A DNA stretch of 64,000 bases, taken from Vagococcus silagei. GTDB taxonomy: Bacteria > Bacillota > Bacilli > Lactobacillales > Vagococcaceae. A model generated the notes under the pieces. That model had not been told where the DNA came from. It was given only the letters and a program-made list of their open reading frames with translations, and did not search any database. The number at the start of each line of letters is the position of its first letter. The first letter of the stretch is position 1. Below, in pieces: positions 15,810 to 24,179 of this stretch. The stretch covers positions 1 through 64,000 of the forward strand of contig NZ_SDGV01000014.1 in the NCBI RefSeq assembly GCF_004795745.1, written 5' to 3'. The position numbers and the translations under genes are program-made.

Positions 15810-16583
15810 TTATTCAGCTGATTCTTTAAAATCAATGCCTAATTCTTCACCAATGCCTTTGTAGCCTTCTGCTTCTAAGCGTTTTGCTAAATCGGCATTG
15901 CCTGTTAATACAACGCGGCCATCCATCATAATGTGAACCACATCTGGCACGATATAATTTAATAAACGTTGATAGTGAGTGATTATGAGTGAACCAAAGT
16001 TATCACCGCGCATGTTGTTGACACCTTTTGAAACAACTTGTAAAGCATCAATATCAAGACCTGAGTCAATTTCATCTAGAATAGCGAAAGTTGGTTCAAG
16101 CATTAATAATTGTAAAATTTCGTTACGTTTTTTCTCACCACCAGAGAAGCCTTCGTTTAAGTAACGCTCTGCCATCTCTTCAGGCATATCTAATAACGCC
16201 ATTTTTTCATCTAATTTATCTAAAAAGTCCATCACTGAAATTTTATCATCTTCAGCACGTTTGGCATTAATTGCTGCACGCATAAATTCAGCATTGGTAA
16301 TACCAGGAATTTCACTAGGATATTGTACGGCTAAAAATAGACCCGCACGTGCACGTTCATCAACTTCCATTTCCAATACGTTTTCACCGTCTAAAAGAAT
16401 CTCTCCTTCAGTCACGTCATAGTTTGGATTACCCATGATTGCTGCGGAAAGAGTTGATTTACCAGTTCCGTTTGGTCCCATGATAGCGTGAATTTCTCCT
16501 GTTTTCATCGTCAGGTTCACACCTTTTAAAATCTCTTTATCTTCAATCGATACATGTAAATTTTTAATTTCTAAAACGGACAT
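15810..16583 (-). CDS. sufC: Fe-S assembly ATPase SufC
   Basis: 257 residues from ATG 16583, which has GGAGGG 6 bases upstream. ABC-type ATPase that drives conformational change in SufBD. Walker A GPNGTGKST (about residues 33-41), signature FSGGEKKRNEI, and Walker B FAILDEIDSGLD are present. First gene of the operon, transcribed from the promoter at 16619-16647. Confidence 0.96.
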   Translation of the reverse strand: MSVLEIKNLHVSIEDKEILKGVNLTMKTGEIHAIMGPNGTGKSTLSAAIMGNPNYDVTEGEILLDGENVLEMEVDERARAGLFLAVQYPSEIPGITNAEFMRAAINAKRAEDDKISVMDFLDKLDEKMALLDMPEEMAERYLNEGFSGGEKKRNEILQLLMLEPTFAILDEIDSGLDIDALQVVSKGVNNMRGDNFGSLIITHYQRLLNYIVPDVVHIMMDGRVVLTGNADLAKRLEAEGYKGIGEELGIDFKESAE

Positions 16584-16618
16584 ACTAATCCCTCCATCTG
16601 TTAATAAACTACTCTTCA

Positions 16619-16647
16619 ATTCTAGCCTAATTGAGAACGTATTTCAA
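16619..16647 (-). promoter_or_regulatory. suf operon promoter
   Basis: TTGAAA-N17-TAGAAT on the minus strand, predicted start about 30 bases before the sufC ATG. No SufR- or IscR-like regulator gene is nearby. Confidence 0.75.
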
Positions 16648-16814
16648 ATCTAAAATGCAACAATTGTTGTCTATTCTGTCGTTTCCGATTATTTCACATA
16701 CTTTTATAAATAATAATTAGTTTAATTAAGCAAGCTCCCTATACAAAGTCGGGTTTTCACTATACACTAGTGTTAAAAAATATTTATCTAGCGTTACTTG
16801 ATTAGGAGGTTACC

Positions 16815-18569
16815 ATGTTAGAACTATTTATTTTAATGGTGGAACGTGTTGGGATTATTATCTTATTAGCGTTTCTACTTGTGAACGTCCCCTTTTTTAA
16901 ACAGATTCTTTTAAGTCGTGAAAAATGGACGTCTAAATTGGTTTTAATTTTTATTTTTGCACTTTTCACTTTTATTTCGAATTTGACTGGTATCCAAATT
17001 GCCAATAATGAAATTATTCCGAGTAATATTTTAACTGACATTGCGTCAAATACCTCAATCGCAAATACGCGGACACTCGCGATTGGCGTTTCTGGCATTG
17101 TGGGCGGTCCCATTGTTGGGACTGCTGTTGGCTTTATCGGTGGGATTCACAGGATGCTACAGGGAAGTTCCGCGAGTTCTTTCTACATCCCCTCTTCAGT
17201 ATTAGTAGGGGTGATTGCGGGGTTACTTGGTAAAAAAGTAGCTCAGAAAAATAAGTTTCCTTCTCCACTTCAAGGTGCTTTAATTGGTGCCTTAGTCGAG
17301 AGTGTCCAAATGTTTTTTGTCATGTTGTTTACCAGTGATAACTTAACGCACGGCATCGAACTTGTCTCTTTGATTGCTTTACCAATGATTATTTTAAATA
17401 GTATTGGCACCTACATCTTCCTCTCGATTTTAACGATTACCTTGAAGCAAGAGGAACAAGCAAAGGCTGTTCAAACCCATGATGTTTTGGAACTTGCTGC
17501 GCAAACGCTACCCTATTTCCGTTCTGGATTAAATGAGACTTCAAGTCAAGAAGTTGCGAAAATCATCAAACACTATACGAAAGTCAGTGCGATTAGTATT
17601 ACAAATACTCACCAAATCTTAGCGCATGTTGGCGCGGGTGACGATCATCATATTCAAGATTTGGAATTGCTGACTGAATTATCGAAAAAAGTGTTACAAA
17701 CTGGGGAAATTACGGTTGTACATCAAAAAGAAGGCATCGGCTGTCAACATCCCGATTGCCCATTAGAAGCCGCCATTGTCATTCCGTTAATCATTCAAGA
17801 TGAAGTGATCGGTACACTCAAAATGTACTTTACTGATGCGGATCAATTGACGCATGTAGAAGAACAGTTAGCTGAAGGACTTGGTTCAATCTTTTCTTCG
17901 CAAATTGAACTGGGAAAAGCCGAAGAACAGTCAAAACTACTTAAAGAAGCTGAAATCAAGTCGCTCCAAGCACAGGTTAATCCGCACTTTTTCTTCAATG
18001 CAATCAATACAATTTCGGCTTTGATGCGACGAAATAGTGAACAAGCACGCGAATTATTATTACAATTAAGCACCTATTTCCGAGGTAACTTACAAGGTGC
18101 ACGGCAAACGCTGATTCCTTTACAACAGGAATTAGCACAAGTTGACGCGTATTTAGCACTCGAATCAGCCCGTTTTCCTAATCGATTTGAGATTAATTTC
18201 AACATTGAACCTGGTCTCGAAGATGCGTTGGTCCCACCATATGCCGTCCAGATTTTAATCGAAAATACGATTAAACATGCCTTTTTGGGTAGAAAAGACG
18301 CGAATCAAGCGACGGTTACTATATCTAGTAACCAAGATATTATTACAATTTCAGTCAGTGATAACGGCATTGGTATCCCGTTAGACCGTTTACCTCTTCT
18401 CGGAAATAAACAAGTCGGTTCTGAGAAAGGAACGGGGACTGCCTTAGAAAACCTTTCACGTCGACTTCAAAACCTATTTGGCTCAAAAGCCACTTTTAAA
18501 TGCTATAATCGAATCGAAGGTGGTGCAAACTTTACGATTAGTTTCCCACACCACAAAAGTGAAGCATAA
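16815..18569 (+). CDS. lytS: Sensor histidine kinase LytS
   Basis: 584 residues with the full LytS layout: an N-terminal 5TMR-LYT membrane domain (about residues 1-205, with GVSGIVGGPIVGTAVGFIGGIH), a GAF domain (about 220-370), a LytS-type kinase box with H391 in NPHFFFNAINTI, then HATPase motifs IENTIKHAF and DNGIGIP. With LytR it controls lrgAB; in Bacillus and streptococci the pair responds to pyruvate or membrane-potential changes. The start follows AGGAGGTTACC. lytR begins 26 bp after its stop. Confidence 0.95.
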   Translation: MLELFILMVERVGIIILLAFLLVNVPFFKQILLSREKWTSKLVLIFIFALFTFISNLTGIQIANNEIIPSNILTDIASNTSIANTRTLAIGVSGIVGGPIVGTAVGFIGGIHRMLQGSSASSFYIPSSVLVGVIAGLLGKKVAQKNKFPSPLQGALIGALVESVQMFFVMLFTSDNLTHGIELVSLIALPMIILNSIGTYIFLSILTITLKQEEQAKAVQTHDVLELAAQTLPYFRSGLNETSSQEVAKIIKHYTKVSAISITNTHQILAHVGAGDDHHIQDLELLTELSKKVLQTGEITVVHQKEGIGCQHPDCPLEAAIVIPLIIQDEVIGTLKMYFTDADQLTHVEEQLAEGLGSIFSSQIELGKAEEQSKLLKEAEIKSLQAQVNPHFFFNAINTISALMRRNSEQARELLLQLSTYFRGNLQGARQTLIPLQQELAQVDAYLALESARFPNRFEINFNIEPGLEDALVPPYAVQILIENTIKHAFLGRKDANQATVTISSNQDIITISVSDNGIGIPLDRLPLLGNKQVGSEKGTGTALENLSRRLQNLFGSKATFKCYNRIEGGANFTISFPHHKSEA

Positions 18570-18594
18570 CTTTATGAAATGGAGTTAATTTATC

Positions 18595-19329
18595 ATGCAT
18601 GTCTTAATTGTTGACGATGAACCTCTCGCAAGAGAAGAACTACACTATTTAATTTCACAGCATCCAGCAATCACTACAATTACAGAAGCAGATTCAGTTG
18701 AAACTGCGCTGAATGCCATCATGGACCAAAAACCCGACCTTTTATTCCTTGATATCCAACTTTCTGGAGAATCAGGTTTTGATTTAGCGAATAAACTTAT
18801 CAAATTAAAACAGCCGCCCTATCTTGTCTTTGCCACGGCTTATGATGATTATGCTTTAAAAGCATTTCAGGTTAACGCAAATGACTATCTCTTAAAGCCA
18901 TTCGAAGAATCCAAGGTCTTAAAAGTGATTGAGAAAGCATTAAATCAACAAAACAATCAAAATAATCAAACTGATAATAAAACACAAGCGAATAATGTTG
19001 TTGAAGCCATTCCAATCCAAGGCGAAGATCGTATTTATCTCTTACATCCGCAAGAAATCTATCTTGTTTCTGTTGATGACAAAGAACTTACGGTTCACAC
19101 GAATAGTGACACTTATCAAACACCTGGTACTTTAAGTGGGATTGAGAAAAAATTGCCACAACAGCTATTTCTCAAAACACACCGTAGCTATATTCTGAAT
19201 GTGACGAAAGTCCAAGAAATCCAACCTTGGTTTAACCATACACTACAAGTGACCTTGGATAATGGCTTAAAAGTACCGGTTAGTCGCTCTTACGTAAAAA
19301 CATTGAAAGAATATTTTGGATTAAATTAA
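18595..19329 (+). CDS. lytR: Response regulator LytR (LytTR family)
   Basis: 244 residues. Receiver domain 1-120 with the acidic pocket D9/D10 (IVDDEP) and phosphoacceptor D53 (LFLDIQLSGE). A Gln/Asn-rich linker (NQQNNQNNQTDNKTQ) joins it to a C-terminal LytTR DNA-binding domain (about 140-244: IYLLHPQEIYLVSVDDKEL ... FLKTHRSYILNV). Cognate regulator of LytS; its expected target is the lrgA promoter region immediately downstream. Confidence 0.95.
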   Translation: MHVLIVDDEPLAREELHYLISQHPAITTITEADSVETALNAIMDQKPDLLFLDIQLSGESGFDLANKLIKLKQPPYLVFATAYDDYALKAFQVNANDYLLKPFEESKVLKVIEKALNQQNNQNNQTDNKTQANNVVEAIPIQGEDRIYLLHPQEIYLVSVDDKELTVHTNSDTYQTPGTLSGIEKKLPQQLFLKTHRSYILNVTKVQEIQPWFNHTLQVTLDNGLKVPVSRSYVKTLKEYFGLN

Positions 19330-19334
19330 AAGAA

Positions 19335-19373
19335 GACCACCTAAAATATGATGTATTTTGGGTGGTCATTTTT
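19335..19373 (+). terminator. lytSR terminator
   Basis: Hairpin GACCACC-TAAAATA / TATTTTG-GGTGGTC followed by ATTTTTG, 6 bp after lytR. Confidence 0.85.
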
Positions 19374-19412
19374 GTATTCTACGTCGAGTAGCTTGCATTT
19401 GACGAAAAATCG

Positions 19413-19441
19413 AGCTCAAGCGCTTTCTTTCCACCTATACT
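19413..19441 (+). promoter_or_regulatory. lrgA promoter with cre-like site
   Basis: TATACT -10 box at 19436-19441, but no recognisable -35 box 17 bp upstream, as expected for an activator-dependent promoter (LytR). CTCAAGCGCTTTCT (19415-19428) matches 11 of 14 positions of the CcpA cre consensus and overlaps the -35 region, suggesting catabolite repression as reported for lrgAB-type genes elsewhere. Confidence 0.5.
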
Positions 19442-19474
19442 AAGAGTGTCAAAAGAATATAGGAGTGAATTTAG

Positions 19475-19960
19475 ATGGAAAATACAAAACATTCAAAACT
19501 TATTAAAGAACAAACAAGCAAGGAAAAAGCCGCCACACCGGCAACATTTTTATCACAAGCTTTTATTTTCTCTTTCATCTTACTTATTTCAAATGGCATT
19601 TCTGCAATCTTACCTTTCCCAATGCCTGCATCAGTAATTGGTTTAATCTTACTTTTTATTGCATTATCAACGCATGTTGTCAAACTAGAACAAGTTGAAA
19701 GTGTCGGTAACAAACTTTCTGCCATTCTTTCATTTTTATTTGTTCCTTCTGGAATTTCATTAATTAACTCATTAGACATCATGCGCACCAGTGGTCTCCA
19801 AATACTACTCATCATCTTTGTTGCTACTTTTGTCCTACTCGCATTAATTGGTTGGAGTTCAGATTTCCTTTTAAAAGTTCGCCGAGCTTCTAGCGAAGAA
19901 AAAGCTACCGAGCAAGTCAGTCTTAAACAAGCTACACAACACGTTAAGGAGGTTCGTTAA
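19475..19960 (+). CDS. lrgA: LrgA/PftA-like membrane protein
   Basis: 161 residues. Holin-like small membrane protein with four hydrophobic helices (about residues 28-130, including [19 protein letters not shown] and [16 protein letters not shown], the LrgA signature). With LrgB it forms the LrgAB complex, linked to control of autolysis in staphylococci and to pyruvate uptake in Bacillus (PftAB). Soluble basic tails flank the core. Start after AGGAGTG; lrgB begins 2 bp after its stop. Confidence 0.93.
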   Translation: MENTKHSKLIKEQTSKEKAATPATFLSQAFIFSFILLISNGISAILPFPMPASVIGLILLFIALSTHVVKLEQVESVGNKLSAILSFLFVPSGISLINSLDIMRTSGLQILLIIFVATFVLLALIGWSSDFLLKVRRASSEEKATEQVSLKQATQHVKEVR

Positions 19961-19962
19961 TC

Positions 19963-20649
19963 ATGACACCATATGTCGGTATTATTATTTCACTTGTTTC
20001 ATTCGGAATTGGGACTTATCTTTTCAAAAAAACCAATAAGTTCTTTCTCTTTACCCCATTATTTGTCGCTATGATCTTAGGTGTACTGATCTTAAAGGTT
20101 ACTGGCATCAGCTATGAAGACTACAATCAAGGTGGAAAAGTCATCAGCTTTTTCTTAGAACCTGCAACGATTGCTTTTGCAATTCCACTTTATAAAAAAC
20201 GCGACATCTTAAAAAAATATTGGCTTGAAATTACATCTGCTATCGTAATTGGTTCATTGGTTTCTGTAATTAGTATCATTGCTGTTGGACGGGTGATTGC
20301 AATGGACGGTAAAATGATTAGTTCACTCTTACCTCAAGCTGCAACGACTGCCATTGCAATTCCTGTAGCTGAATCAATCGGCGGGATTGCATCTCTAACT
20401 GCCTTTTCTGTTATTTTCAATGCTGTGATTGTTTTTGCACTTGGTCAAGCAGCTCTTAAATTATTCCATATCAATGATCCTATTTCGAAAGGTTTAGCTC
20501 TTGGTGCGTCAGGACATGCATTAGGTGTTGCCGTTGCAATGGATATGGGTGAGACCGAGACTGCGATGGCTAGTATCTCTGTTGTTATTATTGGTGTCAT
20601 TGTAGTCGTCGTAGTACCGTTAGCTCATGCATTCTTAGGCATCATGTAG
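19963..20649 (+). CDS. lrgB: LrgB/PftB-like membrane protein
   Basis: 228 residues, normal LrgB length, with about six or more transmembrane helices and the conserved [18 protein letters not shown] and [19 protein letters not shown] segments. Partner of LrgA in the membrane. GGAGG lies inside the lrgA end, so the two are coupled. Confidence 0.94.
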   Translation: MTPYVGIIISLVSFGIGTYLFKKTNKFFLFTPLFVAMILGVLILKVTGISYEDYNQGGKVISFFLEPATIAFAIPLYKKRDILKKYWLEITSAIVIGSLVSVISIIAVGRVIAMDGKMISSLLPQAATTAIAIPVAESIGGIASLTAFSVIFNAVIVFALGQAALKLFHINDPISKGLALGASGHALGVAVAMDMGETETAMASISVVIIGVIVVVVVPLAHAFLGIM

Positions 20650-20663
20650 GAGGGGTAAAAACA

Positions 20664-21020
20664 ATGAAATATAATTTATTAGCAACCCAAGAAGCTATCT
20701 CAAGTTATGACAATACGCAGACTACTTTAACACTCTACAAAATTTACGAAGTCTATCGTCATGCAGATTTATTTAATCTGTCTCCCAACGAATTAAACTT
20801 AAAAGAACTGGTCTTGTTAGATGATAACAAAGAAGAGTTATTAAGCATTGATGCTCACAATTTTGATCAAAACGTTCAATTTAAAGATACCTTAGAATCA
20901 TATTTTAGAGTGCCTTATCGACGCTTATGTTTTGATATTCCTGTCGTTATTGAAGTCCTTCCTGAAATGAGTTTAGCTGATTTCAAAGCTGACATCTTAA
21001 ATAAATATCAAACAATTTGA
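20664..21020 (+). CDS. Unknown protein encoded with lrgAB
   Basis: 118 residues, start after AGGAGGGG, 14 bp behind lrgB and therefore part of the same transcript. Not recognised. No transmembrane helix, signal peptide or enzyme motif is visible; it is acidic and looks like a small alpha/beta cytosolic protein (LNLKELVLLDDNKEEL). Such a third cistron is not part of the classical lrgAB operon. A role tied to LrgAB function or regulation is inference from position only. Confidence 0.75.
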   Translation: MKYNLLATQEAISSYDNTQTTLTLYKIYEVYRHADLFNLSPNELNLKELVLLDDNKEELLSIDAHNFDQNVQFKDTLESYFRVPYRRLCFDIPVVIEVLPEMSLADFKADILNKYQTI

Positions 21021-21213
21021 AAAAACTCAACAAGATTGGTTGAGGCAATCACACTTTTAGCATTAGGATATTTACTTGAAAAATCTTTTTCTTGGTCTTC
21101 ATTTCTTGAATAGACTGCGCTTAATTGATACTCGCCACTTGTGGTTGCTGCGCCTACAAATTCGCGGGTCATCCAATTTGATCCAATAATTCCTAAATTT
21201 AAAACAAGTAACT
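21021..21213 (-). pseudogene. Truncated Gfo/Idh/MocA-family oxidoreductase
   Basis: Minus-strand remnant coding for an N-terminal NAD(P)-binding segment: LNLGIIGSNWMTREFV, then SGEYQLSAVYSRNEDQ and FSSKYPNAKSVIASTN. This is the first ~60 residues of a roughly 320-residue family. A ribosome binding site (AAAGG, 21217-21221) is present but no in-frame start codon; a nearby TTG is out of frame. After VEFF the frame ends at the tail of the lrgB-linked gene. So both the start and 80% of the gene are lost. It once followed sfsA on the same strand. Confidence 0.75.
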
Positions 21214-21228
21214 CAACCTTTCTATTTC

Positions 21229-21936
21229 CTATAATAATTTAAATGGGACTTGTTCTTTAATAACTACTTCATCATGAGTAACGTTACAATTGTAAGCTAA
21301 TACTTCTAGCCCCTGTTCCATGCCCTTTTGAAAGCTAACTTGCAAATCAGGCTGCATCTCTTTATTAATGGTCGCTACATCAATATTTTCAAATTGAACT
21401 ACAAATAACACAGCTCTTAAATAGCCATCTTCTTTGGCACCGATCAAAGTTTCTACATGTTTAAGACCTCTTAACGTCGGCGCATCTGGAAATGAGCCTA
21501 TCCTATTGGCTTCTAGAGTCATCCCTTTTACTTCAACTAGGAGTTTTTCACCTAAATCTGTTTCAATTAAAAAATCAATTCTTGAATCTTTATACGTGAA
21601 CTCTCTTTTTAGATTCGTCACTTTGCCCCTTAGTATGGCAAATTTTATCAGATTTTGCTTGATACCTTCTTCAACCAAGTCATTAGGGAGTTGACTGTCA
21701 ATATTGAACCAAGCGTCCTCTTTTTTGACAGATACTAAATCATACTTGGTTTTTCTTGTTGCTTTATCTTGGAAATTAACAGCAACTTGAACGCCTGGTA
21801 TTAGTAGTTCTTTACACCTTCCAGTATTTTTGACATGAGTTATAATTTCTTCACCCATGTCTTTTACGCAAGTCGCGATAAATCTATTTTGTCTTTCTTT
21901 AAAGGTTACGATTTCAATTTCAGCATATCTAGCCAT
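21229..21936 (-). CDS. sfsA: SfsA family protein (sugar fermentation stimulation protein)
   Basis: 235 residues, normal length. An OB-fold-like N-terminal half has the family hallmark HVKNTGRCKELLIPG (about residues 34-48). The C-terminal nuclease-like half has RIDFLIET and LLVEVKGMTLE, i.e. a D ... E-x-K arrangement similar to PD-(D/E)xK enzymes. SfsA is described as a DNA-binding protein affecting sugar genes in E. coli; the activity of Gram-positive members is unclear. Start after AAGGAG. Confidence 0.9.
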   Translation of the reverse strand: MARYAEIEIVTFKERQNRFIATCVKDMGEEIITHVKNTGRCKELLIPGVQVAVNFQDKATRKTKYDLVSVKKEDAWFNIDSQLPNDLVEEGIKQNLIKFAILRGKVTNLKREFTYKDSRIDFLIETDLGEKLLVEVKGMTLEANRIGSFPDAPTLRGLKHVETLIGAKEDGYLRAVLFVVQFENIDVATINKEMQPDLQVSFQKGMEQGLEVLAYNCNVTHDEVVIKEQVPFKLL

Positions 21937-21954
21937 CTCTTTACTCCTTACTTT

Positions 21955-22302
21955 TTAAACTAATTTATTATTAATTATAAATCGAATAATCACTAGGTTT
22001 TCTATAATAAAAATACTTAACATCACTAGAACGCCAATAAGATATCCTCTATTATCTGAAGAAAAAAGTAACTTTATTTTTTTCTTTTTAAATAAAAAAT
22101 TATCGATCAACATAAAGAGAACTATAAAAGTAGTACCAGTCATTGCTCCCATTGCATTACCATAGTTAGAACTAGTATGATTATTAGTAAACATTGGCCC
22201 TTCAATATCTTTTAATGTCAGATATATATCAAATAAAAAATATACAAAAACAACACTCATTGGTAAAAAGCTTGTCAATTTAAAAAATCGTTTTTTCATC
22301 AT
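21955..22302 (-). CDS. Unknown small membrane protein
   Basis: 115 residues, about three hydrophobic helices (near residues 10-30, 52-68 and 88-108) separated by a basic loop FLFKKKKIK. The start follows GGAG. Not recognised; AT-rich compared with sfsA. It lies 18 bp upstream of sfsA on the same strand and could be cotranscribed. Confidence 0.6.
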   Translation of the reverse strand: MMKKRFFKLTSFLPMSVVFVYFLFDIYLTLKDIEGPMFTNNHTSSNYGNAMGAMTGTTFIVLFMLIDNFLFKKKKIKLLFSSDNRGYLIGVLVMLSIFIIENLVIIRFIINNKLV

Positions 22303-22370
22303 CCAACAACTCCTCGTATCATATATTTAGAAGCATTAGTAGCTCATAGAAAATTAAATCTTTTTAACAG

Positions 22371-22505
22371 CTATCCTTTTGTATAATCTCCACAATAACG
22401 AAACTTTTTCACTTCAGCTTTAAAAACTGAACGAATACGCTTAGTATGCTTCTTTAAAACATTATCCCTTTTATTATAGACATCAAATAGAGTATTAGTT
22501 TTCAT
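22371..22505 (-). CDS. Possible 44-residue basic small protein
   Basis: Short frame beginning MKTNTLFDVYNKRDN and ending KKFRYCGDYTKG; about one third Lys/Arg. Only a weak AGAAG lies before the ATG. Codon pattern is not obviously random, but no family is recognised. It could be a real small basic protein, the remnant of a larger gene, or chance. Confidence 0.25.
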   Translation of the reverse strand: MKTNTLFDVYNKRDNVLKKHTKRIRSVFKAEVKKFRYCGDYTKG

Positions 22506-22608
22506 ACTTCTATTTTAATACATTTACGACAAAACAAAAAACTTTCAAACAATTAATTTAACAACCATTTAAAAGTCTAATATTTTACAATCCCTTTATA
22601 GTAAATTA

Positions 22609-22650
22609 AAACAGTCGCTGAATACTCTTTTGAGTATTTAACGACTGTTT
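22609..22650. terminator. metNIQ terminator
   Basis: Long hairpin AAACAGTCG-CTG-AATACTC / GAGTATT-TAA-CGACTGTTT immediately after metQ; T-rich on the plus side and TTTTAATTTA on the minus side, so it may act both ways. Confidence 0.8.
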
Positions 22651-22656
22651 ATTTGT

Positions 22657-23478
22657 TTATTTGACTGCTGTAACGCTACCTTTCCATTCGTCCGTGATGA
22701 ATTTTTGGATTTCATCTGAATGAAGAACGTCCATTAACGCTTTAATTTTCTTACTATCTTTATCTTCTGCACGAACAGCAACGATATTTGCGTATGGTGA
22801 ATTGTCTTTCTCAACTAAAACACCATCTTTTTCTGGGTTCAAATTGATTGATTGAGCAAAGTTAGCATTGATTGCTACTAAATCAGCTTCATCATTTGTA
22901 TAAGTTGTTGCCATAATTGCTGGGTCAATATCATATTTGAATTTAAGTTTTTTAGGGTTTTCGGTAATATCATCAAAAGTTGCTTTAGTTAAATCCGTAC
23001 CTTCTTTCACTTTCACTAAATCAGCATCTTGAAGAATTGTAATTAAACGTCCCCAGTCTGCTTGTGAATTACTAACCAGGACTTGTGCGCCCTCTTTCAA
23101 ATCTTTCACATCTTTAATTCGTTTTGAATAAAAAGCCATTTTTTCAATATGAACGGGTCCAGCATTCGCAAATTTATAGCCTTTATCTTTCACGTCTTTT
23201 TCGTAATAAGGAATATGTTGGAAAAAGTTAGCATCAATATTTTTACCATCTAAAGCTTTATTTGGAATTTTGTAATCACTAATTTCTTCAATTTCTAAAT
23301 CGTAACCTTTTTCTTTTAAAAGTGGTTTTGCTTTTTCTAGAATAACAGCATGAGGCATTGGTGAAGCCCCAACTTTGATTGTTTTATCTGATGATGCGGC
23401 TTCTTTTTTACCACAAGCTCCTAAACCAATTGCAACTAACCCGATTAAACCAAGTGTTAATAATTTTTTCTTCATCAT
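22657..23478 (-). CDS. metQ: Methionine-binding lipoprotein MetQ
   Basis: 273 residues. Lipoprotein signal with hydrophobic core and lipobox LGAC (Cys22). NlpA/MetQ family body: IKVGASPMPHAVILEKAKPLL, FFQHIPYYEKD and NPEKDGVLVEKDNSPYANIVAVR are conserved. Binds methionine outside the membrane and feeds MetNI. Last gene of metN-metI-metQ. Confidence 0.94.
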   Translation of the reverse strand: MMKKKLLTLGLIGLVAIGLGACGKKEAASSDKTIKVGASPMPHAVILEKAKPLLKEKGYDLEIEEISDYKIPNKALDGKNIDANFFQHIPYYEKDVKDKGYKFANAGPVHIEKMAFYSKRIKDVKDLKEGAQVLVSNSQADWGRLITILQDADLVKVKEGTDLTKATFDDITENPKKLKFKYDIDPAIMATTYTNDEADLVAINANFAQSINLNPEKDGVLVEKDNSPYANIVAVRAEDKDSKKIKALMDVLHSDEIQKFITDEWKGSVTAVK

Positions 23479-23492
23479 AAATTCCTCCTATA

Positions 23493-24179
23493 TTATCGTT
23501 TATCTATTTTTTTAACTAATAAATCACCAATCCACTGTACAATAAAGACAAGGACTAGAATTAAAACGGTTGAAACGGTAATGACTGTATATTTATTGGC
23601 AGCATAGCCAGTTTGATACGCTAAGTTACCTAAACCTCCGGCACCAACAGCACCAGCCATTGCTGTAAAACCAATCATGGTAATTGTTGTCACGGTAATG
23701 CCTGAAATCAATGCAGGAAGACTTTCTGGAATCAAGACTTTCCAAATGATTTGAGTGAGTGACGCGCCCATTGCTTCGCTCGCTTCAATCACACCTTGAT
23801 CGACTTCACGAAAGGCAATCTCAACCATCCGTGCATAAAATGGTGATGCTGATAAGATTAACGCCGGTAAGGCTGACGTTGGTCCAATCATTGAACCAAA
23901 GAGCGTATTCGCAACTGGGAATAAAAGAATCAAGAGAATAATAAATGGAATCGAACGGAATGTGTTACTAATGACTGAGACAATTGTGTAAAGCGTGCGA
24001 TTCACTTTTGTATTTTTACGACTAAAAATGAAAAGTAGCAAACCAATTAATAATCCGATAATCGCAACAAACAATGTTGAAACAAATGTCATGTATAATG
24101 TTTCTTTTGATGCTTTTAAAAGTGCGTCTAATTGGACTTCGCTCCAATTAAAATATGTTTCTACAAATGATTTATCCAT
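23493..24179 (-). CDS. metI: Methionine ABC transporter permease MetI
   Basis: 228 residues with five to six transmembrane helices and the permease coupling loop EASEAMGASLTQIIWKVLIPE (about residues 133-153). Forms the membrane channel with MetN. Overlaps the end of metN by 8 bp. Confidence 0.95.
   Translation of the reverse strand: MDKSFVETYFNWSEVQLDALLKASKETLYMTFVSTLFVAIIGLLIGLLLFIFSRKNTKVNRTLYTIVSVISNTFRSIPFIILLILLFPVANTLFGSMIGPTSALPALILSASPFYARMVEIAFREVDQGVIEASEAMGASLTQIIWKVLIPESLPALISGITVTTITMIGFTAMAGAVGAGGLGNLAYQTGYAANKYTVITVSTVLILVLVFIVQWIGDLLVKKIDKR

Larger units (their letters stand above)
22303..22656. other. Gap between the small membrane protein and metQ
   Basis: 354 bases. Apart from the possible 44-residue frame (22371-22505) and the metQ terminator (22609-22650) nothing else is recognised. 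Confidence 0.5.
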
